Below are positions 42,064-51,178 of a DNA stretch of 64,000 bases, piece after piece (positions within the stretch are counted from its first letter, which is position 1; each line of letters begins with the position of its first letter). The notes under the pieces were generated by a model, which was not told the DNA's origin, ran no database searches, and was given only the letters and a program-made list of their open reading frames with translations. This DNA comes from Chryseolinea sp. H1M3-3 (GTDB lineage: Bacteria > Bacteroidota > Bacteroidia > Cytophagales > Cyclobacteriaceae): contig NZ_JARKMY010000001.1 in the NCBI RefSeq assembly GCF_029360725.1, positions 992,001 to 1,056,000 of the forward strand. Direction: 5' to 3'. A program made the translations under genes and the position numbers.

Positions 42064-43992
42064 ATGAAACGATTATTTACCACAATCATCATATTGGCGT
42101 GTTTCTTTTGTAAAGCCCAAGACCACGACCTGAAGGTCAAGTTTAAAATCGACCATGTGACCGTATTTCTGGATGGGGCGCAGATAACACGTCAAGGAAC
42201 AGTTTCATTAAAACCCGGTGTATCAATGTTAGCGTTACAGGGAATCGCTCCAGGGATTCAAGAACAAAGTATTCAAGTTGAAGCTCCGGCGGGTGTAAAA
42301 ATTTTGTCGGTTTCGTTTAACGTAAACTACCTCGAAGAAATAAAAGCATCCGAAAAAATTGCAGCACTCCTTCAGGAGAAAATCCAAATAACAACAAGTC
42401 TTGCCCAGGAGAAATCTTTAGAAGAAGTCTACCGTGAAGAAGAATCGATTCTTAAGACCAACAAATCAATTGGTGGCACGGAAAAAGGAGTTCCAATAGA
42501 GGAGCTCAAAAAAGCGATGGATTATTTTCGTCAGCGTCTAATAGATATCAAGCAACAATTACAAGTAACGGATCAAAATATTCGAAAGCACAATGAGCGC
42601 ATCCTGAAAATCGATGCACAATTGAAAGAGTTAAGTGCTATCAAAGCTCAGCCGGTTGGACAAATCGTTGTAAAAGTCTCAACGAAAACTTCTATCAATG
42701 CAGGTATGAGTATCAAGTATCTTGTAAAGGAAGCTCGTTGGTTTCCTTCTTATGATATTCGCGCAAAAGACATTAAATCTCCTATCAGTGTCACCTACAA
42801 AGCAAACATCTCCCAGCATTCAGGAGAAAAATGGGAAAATGTTCGACTGACTATTTCATCAGGAAATCCTTTACAAACCGGAGCGAAACCTATCATCAAC
42901 CCTTGGATGCTTGGATTTAATAACACCGTTGTTAGTAACAATTCAGCAACGATAGGAATGATACAGCCTGACAAAATTTATGAAGCTACCAATAATATGG
43001 TGAGGGGCCGAATTTTGGACGATACCGGCGAAGGCTTGCCTGGTGTAAATGTGATCATCAAAGGAACTACGATTGGAACAGTGACAGACGCTGCCGGATA
43101 TTATTCCATACCTCTCACCACCGATGCAACGACACTGGTTTTCTCATTTGTCGGATATAAAACTGAAGAGGTGGTAATTAGTGGAAGAAACGAAATTGAA
43201 ATGCAACTTTCGCCAGACGTAGCGCAACTTTCGGAAGTAGTGGTTACAGGTTATGATGATGACCAAGCGATCAGGATCAGAGGTAGCAATTCTGTGAGCA
43301 GGCAATTGTCCGGTCGTTTAGCTGGCGTCGAGACGCATAGCCCACGCGTGAAAAAAGCAATAGTGGCCACTCCTGTTATACGACAAACCAATGTCGAATT
43401 TACACTGGATGAATTGTTCTCTATTGATACTGACGGTGAACACAGAAGCACCGATATGGTGGAGTATGAACTGGATGCATTATTCGAATATTATTGCGTT
43501 CCAAAATTGGACCCCGATGCTTTTCTTGTGGCAAAACTTATGAACTGGGATGAATATAATTTTCTGGAAGGGGAAGCCAGTCTTTTTTTTGAAGGAAAAT
43601 ATATCGGAAAATCTGTTTTGGATACCCGAAACACATCAGATACGTTAAGCTTATCATTAGGTCGCGACAGAAATGTAATGGTGACCCGGGAAAAGAAAAA
43701 GGACTATACATCAAGGCAAATCATCGGAGCATATCAAAAATCTACCGTAGCATACGAGATCATCATCAGAAATAAAAAATCAGAACAGCTCACCATTGTT
43801 ATTGAAGATCAGATTCCAGTCACCACTGACAAAATGATCTCCATTGATAAAATAGAAGATTCAGATGCAATGTATGACGAGCGAACGGGGCTTCTAAAAT
43901 GGAGGAAACAAATTGGCACAGGACAAACGAAAACAATCCATTTAAGGTATGACGTACGATTTCCAAAGAATAGCGTGATGCTTTTGGAATAA
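42064..43992 (+). CDS. DUF4140/DUF4139 protein with inserted CarboxypepD_reg-like domain
   Basis: The 642-aa protein has a signal peptide (ending near CKAQ), a DUF4140 domain at about residues 28-130, a coiled coil to about 195, and a DUF4139 domain from about 205 to the end. A segment at about 312-430 interrupts DUF4139. It reads RGRILDDTGEGLPGVNV, then GTVTDAAGYYSIPL and EVVVTGYDDD, which is the carboxypeptidase-regulatory-like fold and signature known from SusC-type TonB receptors. The function of DUF4139 proteins is unknown. The domain insertion is seen directly; its role is inferred to be extracellular binding. The gene is monocistronic. Confidence 0.82.
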   Translation: MKRLFTTIIILACFFCKAQDHDLKVKFKIDHVTVFLDGAQITRQGTVSLKPGVSMLALQGIAPGIQEQSIQVEAPAGVKILSVSFNVNYLEEIKASEKIAALLQEKIQITTSLAQEKSLEEVYREEESILKTNKSIGGTEKGVPIEELKKAMDYFRQRLIDIKQQLQVTDQNIRKHNERILKIDAQLKELSAIKAQPVGQIVVKVSTKTSINAGMSIKYLVKEARWFPSYDIRAKDIKSPISVTYKANISQHSGEKWENVRLTISSGNPLQTGAKPIINPWMLGFNNTVVSNNSATIGMIQPDKIYEATNNMVRGRILDDTGEGLPGVNVIIKGTTIGTVTDAAGYYSIPLTTDATTLVFSFVGYKTEEVVISGRNEIEMQLSPDVAQLSEVVVTGYDDDQAIRIRGSNSVSRQLSGRLAGVETHSPRVKKAIVATPVIRQTNVEFTLDELFSIDTDGEHRSTDMVEYELDALFEYYCVPKLDPDAFLVAKLMNWDEYNFLEGEASLFFEGKYIGKSVLDTRNTSDTLSLSLGRDRNVMVTREKKKDYTSRQIIGAYQKSTVAYEIIIRNKKSEQLTIVIEDQIPVTTDKMISIDKIEDSDAMYDERTGLLKWRKQIGTGQTKTIHLRYDVRFPKNSVMLLE

Positions 43993-44002
43993 CGTCAACA
44001 TT

Positions 44003-44033
44003 CGCGACCGGCATTGGAAGTCTGTCGGTCGCG
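44003..44033 (+). terminator. Strong hairpin after the DUF4139 gene
   Basis: An 11-bp stem (CGCGACCGGCA with TGTCGGTCGCG, one G-U pair) encloses a 9-base loop, starting 10 bases after the DUF4139 stop codon. No T run follows, so it may be a terminator of a non-classical type or an mRNA-stabilising structure. Confidence 0.5.
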
Positions 44034-44199
44034 TATTACTGACATTTCTTCCGGAAACTTTCGGCTGTAGGTCCGCGTTAATACAGCTCCCTCTCTCATC
44101 GTTGTTAATCGTGAAGAATGAAAATCCCTGAATAAGGGTCGTTCGTGATGGGTTACAGAAATCTGAACCTTTCATTAAGGAAAATAAATTTTACTATCC

Positions 44200-44694
44200 A
44201 TGAAAAAAGTAATTGCAATCGTTTTCGCAACTGGTTTATTCTTTATGATACCAGGATATTTTGCAAGTCAACCTGACGCAGGCACTTTGGTTATTGTTGA
44301 ACCGGAACTCATTTCTTATGAAACATTCACACTAGACACCTTGACAGTATACAATCCTACCGAAGATCAATGTGATGCAGATCCGTTTATCACGGCCTCA
44401 AACAAAAAAATAAACCTGGATAAGTTACACAGGGGTTCGATTCGATGGATGGCAATTTCCAGGAATATGTTGAATCGATGGGGCGGGCAACTTCAATATG
44501 GTGACACGGTAGAACTACACGCAGGAGATGATGCCATCGATGGTGTTTGGATTATTCAGGATACCATGAACAAACGCTATAAGAATCGTGGTGATCTATT
44601 GTTCCATTCCCGCTTGAAATCGTTCGGCTTATGGACTAACGTTACACTAACGAAACGCAAAGTGTATACCATTGCCGAGGAGGGTATTTCGTAA
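44200..44694 (+). CDS. Secreted 3D-domain (double-psi beta-barrel) protein
   Basis: The 164-aa protein has a signal peptide or N-terminal anchor (residues 1-22). A 3D domain follows with VYNPTEDQCDADPFITAS, RWMAISRNML and YGDTVEL. The closing segment is GVWIIQDTMNKRYKNRGDLLF. The domain is named for conserved aspartates and occurs in MltA-like lytic transglycosylases and in stand-alone secreted proteins. The residues D44-D62 region and the final D-L-L-F keep the acidic positions. It may bind or cleave cell-wall glycan, but there is no other catalytic domain. It is monocistronic. Confidence 0.72.
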   Translation: MKKVIAIVFATGLFFMIPGYFASQPDAGTLVIVEPELISYETFTLDTLTVYNPTEDQCDADPFITASNKKINLDKLHRGSIRWMAISRNMLNRWGGQLQYGDTVELHAGDDAIDGVWIIQDTMNKRYKNRGDLLFHSRLKSFGLWTNVTLTKRKVYTIAEEGIS

Positions 44695-44790
44695 GTTGAA
44701 AATCGAACAAATGATTTTTTGTCTTTAATACGGATTGGCGGTCAACGCATGATGAGATTACAAGGGGTTGTAACAAGGTAGACAGATGCG

Positions 44791-45978
44791 CTACTGCAGC
44801 AATTCCTGCACTGCCATCCATGCCATTAAACCAGGCCCAATGGATAATGCATCTTCATCAATGTCAAACGTCGGCGTATGGACATAAGAGTTGATGCCTT
44901 TGGAAACATTATTTGTTCCAAGGCGATAAAAAGCCGCAGGTACTAGTTGTGAATAGTAAGCGAAGTCCTCGGCACCTAAGGTTATATCAATATCCACCAC
45001 ATTTTCCGGACCCAAATACTCTACAGCGGCTTGTCGAATACGGCGCGTTAGCGGTGGATTATTTTCCAGATAGGGATACCCTCTTGAAATATCAACTTCG
45101 CATTTCCCGCCCATTCCCTCAGCTATAGACTCAGCCATTTTTTTGATTTTTATTAACGCTGACTCACGCCAAACTTCATTCATTGCCCTGAATGTACCGG
45201 CAATGTTCACCTCATTTGGTATAATGTTTGTCGCACCATGTCCAATAATATTTCCGAAAGTCAAAACGGTTGGTTGCCTAGGGTTAGCGTTGCGACTAAT
45301 AATTTGTTGCAATGCAATGATAATATGAGAAGCAATAACAATCGGGTCTATCGCCAAATCCGGCGCCGCGCCATGTCCGCCCTTTCCTATAACTTTTAAA
45401 TATATTTCGTCGGCGCTAGCCATATACATCCCTTCTCGAAACCCAACCTTACCGGCAGGCAACAATGGAAAAACATGTTGGCCGAGAATTGCCGCTGGAC
45501 GGGGATTGTCGAGAGCGCCATCACGAATCATGTACGATGCGCCTCCTGGATTCTTTTCTTCACCGGGTTGAAATAAAAAGCGGATAGTCCCGTCAAATTC
45601 ATCTTTTAATTCATTTAAAATGCGGGCTGTTGTCAGTAATGACGACGTATGCACATCATGCCCACAAGCGTGCATTACGCCGGGGTTCTTCGATTTATAG
45701 ATAACACTATTTTCTTCGACGATCGGCAAAGCATCCATGTCGGCACGCAAGGCGACAGTTTTTTTCTCTGGATTTTTCCCTTTTATCTGTGCTACCAGAC
45801 CAGTGGTTGCAACTGGCTCCGATTCTATTCCAGCAAGCTTTAGTTGTTCCGCTACAAACTTTACCGTTTGAAATTCCTGGTACGAAAGCTCCGGATGCGC
45901 ATGCAAATGCCTTCGCAGTGAGACTGTATGGGGACTATAGGCAGATGAAAGCGCCTTGATTTTTTGAAGGAGACTCAT
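44791..45978 (-). CDS. M20-family metallopeptidase / N-acyl-amino acid amidohydrolase
   Basis: The 395-aa cytoplasmic enzyme has the ligand motif MHACGHDVH (C105, H107), where the cysteine is typical of the amidohydrolase (M20D) branch. The motifs LRADMDALPI and FLFQPGEE bring the other acidic ligands and the catalytic glutamate. The dimerisation domain is around residues 180-290, and the C-terminal ligand histidine is in SYVHTPTFDI. Substrates in this branch include N-acyl amino acids, hippurate and indole-3-acetyl-amino acids. It is the last gene of the secA unit, 29 bases after the SPOR gene. Specificity is not decidable. Confidence 0.9.
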   Translation of the reverse strand: MSLLQKIKALSSAYSPHTVSLRRHLHAHPELSYQEFQTVKFVAEQLKLAGIESEPVATTGLVAQIKGKNPEKKTVALRADMDALPIVEENSVIYKSKNPGVMHACGHDVHTSSLLTTARILNELKDEFDGTIRFLFQPGEEKNPGGASYMIRDGALDNPRPAAILGQHVFPLLPAGKVGFREGMYMASADEIYLKVIGKGGHGAAPDLAIDPIVIASHIIIALQQIISRNANPRQPTVLTFGNIIGHGATNIIPNEVNIAGTFRAMNEVWRESALIKIKKMAESIAEGMGGKCEVDISRGYPYLENNPPLTRRIRQAAVEYLGPENVVDIDITLGAEDFAYYSQLVPAAFYRLGTNNVSKGINSYVHTPTFDIDEDALSIGPGLMAWMAVQELLQ

Positions 45979-46007
45979 GGAAGGATTTTTTATAGGTAGA
46001 AAGCATG

Positions 46008-46532
46008 CTAATTGATAGCAACTTTATCGGGTATTATAATTGCCGTAGGGAAATATTTTTTTACCGAAACATAATCCTGCTGCGCGTCTATGCGGCTATA
46101 ATACTTACCAACCTTTACACGAAAATTGGGCTGGGCGTATTCCACTTCAGACGACAAATCCGGCAACGAAGCAGCTAAATTCTTTTTCGCATTCAAAGCG
46201 TCTTCACGTTTCATTCCTGCATAAATCTGAATCGTAAAACCGTCGATGAACTGACGGGCCTTATTGTAACGATCGATACTATCAAGAACGGCATCTAACT
46301 TCTTATTAACCGCATATTTAGGCTCAACATATTGTGTTTGCTTTCGGTCATTCGAGCCATTTGTATTTCCCGTAGTGGTGTTATCTGCGGGAGTCTCCAC
46401 CTTGGGACGCCAGATCGATAAATCTTCTGAATACCCGGAGCTTTGCGTAGACACGGTGGTGCTTTTGGGGCTTGCACAACCCAGCGCCCATACGGCAATT
46501 AGGAGATAAACATAAAAAGCCTGATTCCGCAT
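46008..46532 (-). CDS. SPOR-domain lipoprotein
   Basis: The 174-aa protein starts with a lipoprotein signal ending in WALGCAS. A low-complexity region rich in T, N and S (residues 25-75) follows, then a SPOR domain in about residues 95-170, with FIDGFTIQIYAGMKREDA and FRVKVGKYYSRIDAQ. SPOR domains bind denuded peptidoglycan at septa. The gene starts 2 bases after the secA stop, so it is probably co-transcribed with secA. The role in division or envelope assembly is an inference from the domain. Confidence 0.85.
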   Translation of the reverse strand: MRNQAFYVYLLIAVWALGCASPKSTTVSTQSSGYSEDLSIWRPKVETPADNTTTGNTNGSNDRKQTQYVEPKYAVNKKLDAVLDSIDRYNKARQFIDGFTIQIYAGMKREDALNAKKNLAASLPDLSSEVEYAQPNFRVKVGKYYSRIDAQQDYVSVKKYFPTAIIIPDKVAIN

Positions 46533-46534
46533 AG

Positions 46535-49500
46535 TTAGTCAATTATGATGCACCGGTTATTCAAGATATCTTCTTCTACTTTTTTGTATTTAACATCCCG
46601 CAATACCTTTCCGTCAGGATATTGCACACTTACGCGATCGTTTCTTCCAGCTACCTTTTCAGATTTTGCCGGCATAATTTTCTCTTGTGGAGGACGCGAC
46701 GGCTGTGGGGCTGCCGGTCTTTCACCACCACCGCTCAGCAAAGAGCGTGATTCTTCCTTTTGTTCGTTCAGGCGAACGCGGCTACGCGGTGCTCTCGCTT
46801 CCTGGACCTGATCCGGTTGTTGCACCGGGATGTCAGCTTTCAATAAAAATGAAATGGTCTCTTCATTCACTTTTGCAATAAAACGTTTGAATAACTCAAA
46901 CCCTTCAAACTTATAAATCAATAATGGATCTTTTTGTTCATAGACCGCATTCTGAACAGATTGTTTCAAATCGTCCATCTCACGTAAATGCTCCTTCCAT
47001 AACTGATCAATGATCGCAAGCGCAATCATCTTCTCCATTGATTTGATCAACTCCGCATTATTCGAACTAACTGTTTTGGCTAGGTTGGCGGCTACGCCAA
47101 TTTGTTTTTGCCCATCGGTAAAAGGTACCAGAATATTTTCTACCGTGGATCCGCGTGTTTTGTAAATTTCCTTTACAATCGGCAGAGCCTTTTCGGCAAC
47201 CATTTTATTCTTCTTGTGGTAATGGCTAAGAGCTTTGTTATAGAGATCATCCGCTAATTTTGCCTGATCCAGTTTATCGAAAGTCTCTTTGGTGATCTCG
47301 TAATCAAGTCCTAATGTGCTCAATGCATTCAGTCGAAGGCTTTCATAGTCGCTCGCATTCTTTGCATTAATCACCATGTCTTCACACGTGTCAAAAAGCA
47401 TGTTAAGAATATCAAGTTCCAATCGCTCGCCGAAGAGTGCATTCTTTCTACGCTTATAAATTACTTCTCGTTGCGAGTTCATAACGTTATCGTATTCCAA
47501 CAAGCGCTTCCGAATACCAAAGTTATTCTCCTCCACTTTCTTCTGGGCACGTTCGATTGAACTGGTGACCATAGAATGTTGAATCACTTCTCCTTCTTTC
47601 AAGCCCAGTTTATCCATGATCCGGGCAATCCGTTCAGGCATAAACAAACGCATCAAATTATCCTCCAGGGAAACATAAAAATGTGATGTTCCCGGATCAC
47701 CTTGACGACCAGAACGGCCTCTCAGCTGACGGTCAACTCTTCGTGATTCATGACGCTCCGTACCAATGATTGCTAACCCACCGGCTGCGCGCGACTCAGG
47801 TGTAAGCTTGATATCGGTACCACGACCCGCCATGTTGGTAGCGATTGTTACTGTACCGGGTTTACCTGCTTCCGCGACAATTTCCGCTTCGCGTTGATGT
47901 TGTTTTGCATTTAAAACCTGGTGTTTGATTTTTCGCATTTGAAGTAACCTGCTCACCAGTTCTGAAATTTCAACAGATGTTGTACCTACCAGCACAGGCC
48001 TGCCTTGCGCCGTAAGCTTTACGATTTCCTCAATAACCGCGTTGAACTTTTCACGCATCGTCTTGTAAACCAAGTCATCGTAATCTTTGCGTATAGCCGG
48101 CTTATTAGTCGGTATGGTTACTACATCCAGTTTATAAATATCCCAAAACTCGCCTGCTTCAGTTTCTGCAGTACCCGTCATCCCCGCAAGTTTATGGTAC
48201 ATGCGGAAATAATTTTGCAGCGTAATTGTAGCGTAGGTTTGCGTGGCATCTTCCACCTTTACGTTTTCTTTCGCTTCAATCGCCTGATGCAATCCATCGG
48301 AGTAACGTCGTCCTTCCATCACACGGCCGGTTTGCTCATCTACGATTTTAACCTTGCCGTCTACGATAATGTATTCAGTATCTTTTTCAAAAAGTGTATA
48401 AGCTTTTAATAATTGATTAACGCTATGAATACGCTGCGATTTCACCTGGTAGTCACGTATCACCTCCTCCTTCCGTTGAAACCTGACGGCGTCATCAAGG
48501 GCCGAATCTTTTTCTATTCTATTAAGCTCCGTACCGATCTCAGGAAGAATAAAAAACTTAGGGTCTTCACCCTCTCCTGTAATCAGATCTATTCCTTTTT
48601 CGGTGAGATCAACACTATTATCTTTTTCATCGATAATAAAATACAGGGGCTTGTCGGCCTCTGGCATATTGCGCTTATTGTCTGCCAAATAAAAATTCTC
48701 AGTTTTTTGGAGAATAGCCTTCATGCCCGTTTCACTTAAAAATTTAATGAGGGGCTTATGCTTTGGCATCGCGCGAAAGGCACGGAATAAATTTAGTCCG
48801 CCTTCCTTTTCATTATTTTCAGAGATGAGTTTACGCGCATTATTCAAATACTCATTCACCAACTTTTTCTGCGCTTCCACTAACTTAAAAATCCGAGGTT
48901 TCAGGTCATAAAATTCATGTTCATTTCCGCGAGGCACTGGTCCTGAAATAATCAACGGCGTTCGCGCTTCGTCAATCAACACTGAGTCAACTTCATCAAC
49001 CATGGCAAAATGATGGGTCCGTTGAACAAGTTCTTGTGGTTCCCGCGTCATGTTATCGCGCAAGTAATCAAAACCGAATTCATTATTTGTACCGTAAGTG
49101 ATATCTGCTTTATAGGCATTTATCCGAGCCAATGAATTGGGTTCATACTTATCAATACAATCAATGGTTATTCCATGGAACTGGAATATCGGTCCCATCC
49201 ATTCGCTATCGCGAATAGAGAGATAGTTATTCACGGTAACTAGATGCACACCGCGTTTTGCCAAAGCATTTAAAAAAGCAGGAAACGTTGCGACGAGAGT
49301 TTTTCCTTCCCCAGTAGCCATTTCAGCAATCTTACCTTCGTGCAGCACAATACCGCCTATAATTTGTACATCATAGTGGACCATATCCCAGGTAATCATG
49401 TTACCTGCTGCCATCCATTTGTTATACCAGCGCGCCTTTTCACCCTCAATTTTCACATTCTCACGCGTGGCTGAAATGATGCGATCAAAATCTTGCGCAG

Positions 49501-49891
49501 TAACTTCCAGATATTCATTCTCCTTAAAGCGTCTTGCTGTCTCGCGAACAATGGCAAAAGCTCTGGGTAATACTTTCATGAGAACCTTTTCAAGATCCTT
49601 ATTCCGATCTTCTTCAAGCTTATCGATTTGGGCGAAAATGGACTCCTTTTCGTTGATATCTAAGTTTGCGTCATCAGCGATTTGTTTATGCAGGGCAGCA
49701 AGTTGTTCATCAATTCCTTTTAGCTCTTGATTAATCTCTTCCTGGATCTTTTTGGTTTCCGAACGTAATTCGTCGTTGCTAATCGACTTTAATCTCTCTC
49801 CCTCTTTCTTCGTCTGTTCGACAAGAGGCATAACACGTTTAATATCTTTGTCAGATTTTGTTCCAAAAAGCTTGGCAATAAGTTTCAGCAT
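46535..49891 (-). CDS. secA: Preprotein translocase ATPase SecA
   Basis: SecA is the motor that drives unfolded preproteins through SecYEG. The 1118-aa protein has Walker A MATGEGKT (191-198), the DEVDSVLIDEARTPL segment and the DEAD motor 2 with GRGTDIK and RQLRGRSGRQGDPG. The preprotein cross-linking and helical scaffold domains are in place. It is longer than the E. coli protein because of inserts that are usual in Bacteroidota. The C terminus ends NNRCIIID and lacks the cysteine-rich SEC-C zinc motif. The gene is followed with 2 bases by a SPOR lipoprotein and its leader holds alternative stem structures. Confidence 0.98.
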   Translation of the reverse strand: MLKLIAKLFGTKSDKDIKRVMPLVEQTKKEGERLKSISNDELRSETKKIQEEINQELKGIDEQLAALHKQIADDANLDINEKESIFAQIDKLEEDRNKDLEKVLMKVLPRAFAIVRETARRFKENEYLEVTAQDFDRIISATRENVKIEGEKARWYNKWMAAGNMITWDMVHYDVQIIGGIVLHEGKIAEMATGEGKTLVATFPAFLNALAKRGVHLVTVNNYLSIRDSEWMGPIFQFHGITIDCIDKYEPNSLARINAYKADITYGTNNEFGFDYLRDNMTREPQELVQRTHHFAMVDEVDSVLIDEARTPLIISGPVPRGNEHEFYDLKPRIFKLVEAQKKLVNEYLNNARKLISENNEKEGGLNLFRAFRAMPKHKPLIKFLSETGMKAILQKTENFYLADNKRNMPEADKPLYFIIDEKDNSVDLTEKGIDLITGEGEDPKFFILPEIGTELNRIEKDSALDDAVRFQRKEEVIRDYQVKSQRIHSVNQLLKAYTLFEKDTEYIIVDGKVKIVDEQTGRVMEGRRYSDGLHQAIEAKENVKVEDATQTYATITLQNYFRMYHKLAGMTGTAETEAGEFWDIYKLDVVTIPTNKPAIRKDYDDLVYKTMREKFNAVIEEIVKLTAQGRPVLVGTTSVEISELVSRLLQMRKIKHQVLNAKQHQREAEIVAEAGKPGTVTIATNMAGRGTDIKLTPESRAAGGLAIIGTERHESRRVDRQLRGRSGRQGDPGTSHFYVSLEDNLMRLFMPERIARIMDKLGLKEGEVIQHSMVTSSIERAQKKVEENNFGIRKRLLEYDNVMNSQREVIYKRRKNALFGERLELDILNMLFDTCEDMVINAKNASDYESLRLNALSTLGLDYEITKETFDKLDQAKLADDLYNKALSHYHKKNKMVAEKALPIVKEIYKTRGSTVENILVPFTDGQKQIGVAANLAKTVSSNNAELIKSMEKMIALAIIDQLWKEHLREMDDLKQSVQNAVYEQKDPLLIYKFEGFELFKRFIAKVNEETISFLLKADIPVQQPDQVQEARAPRSRVRLNEQKEESRSLLSGGGERPAAPQPSRPPQEKIMPAKSEKVAGRNDRVSVQYPDGKVLRDVKYKKVEEDILNNRCIIID

Positions 49892-49902
49892 GCTGTGTTT
49901 CG

Positions 49903-49961
49903 TTATCCGTTATTAAGTGTCCATTATCCGTTTGTTACACCTGTTGACGGATAACGGATAA
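49903..49961 (-). promoter_or_regulatory. Structured secA leader with two competing stems
   Basis: In transcript sense the leader contains TTATCCGTTATCCG, then a 17-base loop, CGGATAATGG, a short spacer and ATAACGGATAA. The inner pairing (CCGTTATCCG with CGGATAATGG, plus-strand 49948-49957 with 49921-49930) gives 10 bp with one G-U. The outer pairing (TTATCCGTTAT with ATAACGGATAA, 49951-49961 with 49903-49913) gives 11 perfect bp. They share seven bases and exclude each other. The outer 3' arm ends 11 bases before the start codon. Confidence 0.55.
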
Positions 49962-49980
49962 GGGCTTCTCCAATGGAGGT

Positions 49981-49988
49981 CAAAGTTA
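49981..49988 (-). promoter_or_regulatory. Predicted -7 box of secA (TAACTTTG)
   Basis: TAACTTTG on the minus strand is a perfect match to the Bacteroidota -7 element TAnnTTTG. It lies 89 bases before the secA start codon, upstream of the leader stems, between dapF and secA. No good -33 TTG occurs at 17-23 bases; the nearest is 25 bases away. Confidence 0.45.
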
Positions 49989-50016
49989 AATTGTTTTTTG
50001 GATTCCGAATGAGCAA

Positions 50017-50793
50017 TTACAGTTCCAATTGCCCTTTAAAGACCATTTTGGCAGGGCCAATCAGATAAATATCGTAAAATGTGCCCGACTGGCTGGTTTT
50101 AAATTCTACAGCCAGATCGCCTCCAAGGCTATGGATTTTAACAGGTGACGAGTATCCCTTGAGCGATGTCACTAGAGCAGCAGCAGTAATGCCTGTCCCA
50201 CATGACAGGGTTTCATTCTCGACGCCCCGCTCATAAGTGCGTACAAAAATTGAGTTATTTGGCTGTAGTTCGACAAAGTTTACATTTGTTCCGCCTGGTT
50301 TGAATTGATCAGCGTAACGAATTTTTCTTCCTTCTTCAAATACAGGATAGGTTTGAACATTATTTACGAGCCGGATGTAATGTGGCGATCCCGTATTGGC
50401 GTAAAAATCCTCACCAAGTTTTTTCACTTCTTTGACATCACCCATTTTTAATCGAATGTCTCCTGAAGGAAGAATTTCGGCAGCGTGAGCGCCGTCAAAG
50501 GCGTCGAAAGTTGCTTTTCCATTCACTAATCCTAGTTGAGATGCGAACTGAACCGCCGCCCGGCAACCATTGCCGCATAAACTTTGTGAACCGTCGCTAT
50601 TGTAATATTGTAAGTGAAAATTAAGAGAAGGATGATTCTCGATGAGCATTAATCCATCTGCTCCGATACCAAATTTCGGATGACATATCTTGGCGATTTG
50701 ATCTTTTGTAAAGGTCAAATTCGTTTTGCGATTGTCGATAATGACAAAGTCATTACCCGTTGCCTGATATTTATGGAAGTGAATGGTGCTCAC
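50017..50793 (-). CDS. dapF: Diaminopimelate epimerase
   Basis: DapF converts LL- to meso-diaminopimelate, the lysine precursor and peptidoglycan cross-linking residue. The 258-aa protein has both active-site cysteines in SLCGNGCRAAVQFA (C73) and ETLSCGTGITAAAL (C198), and the substrate-binding YNSDGS and YERGVENET segments. No other dap gene is in the window. It lies 35 bases downstream of the DUF4834 gene, so both probably share the promoter at 51059-51090, and upstream of secA on the same strand. Confidence 0.96.
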   Translation of the reverse strand: MSTIHFHKYQATGNDFVIIDNRKTNLTFTKDQIAKICHPKFGIGADGLMLIENHPSLNFHLQYYNSDGSQSLCGNGCRAAVQFASQLGLVNGKATFDAFDGAHAAEILPSGDIRLKMGDVKEVKKLGEDFYANTGSPHYIRLVNNVQTYPVFEEGRKIRYADQFKPGGTNVNFVELQPNNSIFVRTYERGVENETLSCGTGITAAALVTSLKGYSSPVKIHSLGGDLAVEFKTSQSGTFYDIYLIGPAKMVFKGQLEL

Positions 50794-50828
50794 TTTTTAA
50801 CTTTTAACAATTGAATTAAAAAATGGAA

Positions 50829-51029
50829 TTACTTGATCTCTTCGTAATCGATGTATTCGCCGGGCTTGCCGTTGCTCTTCTTCGGATTCTCAGCCTTCTC
50901 CCCCTCGAATGATCGTTTCTGCTGTTGGTTTCGAAGTTGCTGAGACGCAGCTCCCGCCTTGAAGAATAGCGCTCCAACTTTATAAACCAGGTATAAAACC
51001 AAACTGGTTATGATCAAGAATTTAAGCAT
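50829..51029 (-). CDS. DUF4834 family small membrane protein
   Basis: The 66-aa protein has one N-terminal membrane helix (residues 3-22). A polar stretch rich in Q and R (RNQQQKRSFEGE) and an acidic tail ending GEYIDYEEIK follow. This is the profile of the Bacteroidota family DUF4834, whose tail motif G-x-Y-I-D-Y-E-E-I is very conserved. Its function is unknown. It commonly sits upstream of housekeeping genes; here it is followed by dapF after 35 bases and preceded by a good promoter. Confidence 0.82.
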   Translation of the reverse strand: MLKFLIITSLVLYLVYKVGALFFKAGAASQQLRNQQQKRSFEGEKAENPKKSNGKPGEYIDYEEIK

Positions 51030-51058
51030 GGTATTTCTTTAGGTAAATAACCTGAAAA

Positions 51059-51090
51059 CAAAGGTATAGGTTCGTGAAGTAATTAACCAA
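51059..51090 (-). promoter_or_regulatory. Predicted promoter of DUF4834-dapF (TTG / TACCTTTG)
   Basis: On the minus strand a TTG (plus-strand 51088-51090) and a TACCTTTG box (51059-51066) are separated by 21 bases. The -7 box is a perfect TAnnTTTG match. The start codon of DUF4834 lies 29 bases after the box, which leaves a leader of about 22 bases. Confidence 0.62.
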
Positions 51091-51178
51091 TCCGATTAAG
51101 ACTTTCGACGACGCGCAATGCTTTCCCGTTTACGCCCGGAATTTCATTCAAAACAAACATTTCAAAACGTAAAACCTT

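Noticed and set aside
46545-46811. Open frame on the plus strand opposite the secA 3' end
   Set aside because: Antisense shadow: residue composition is skewed and the secA codon pattern is clear on the other strand.
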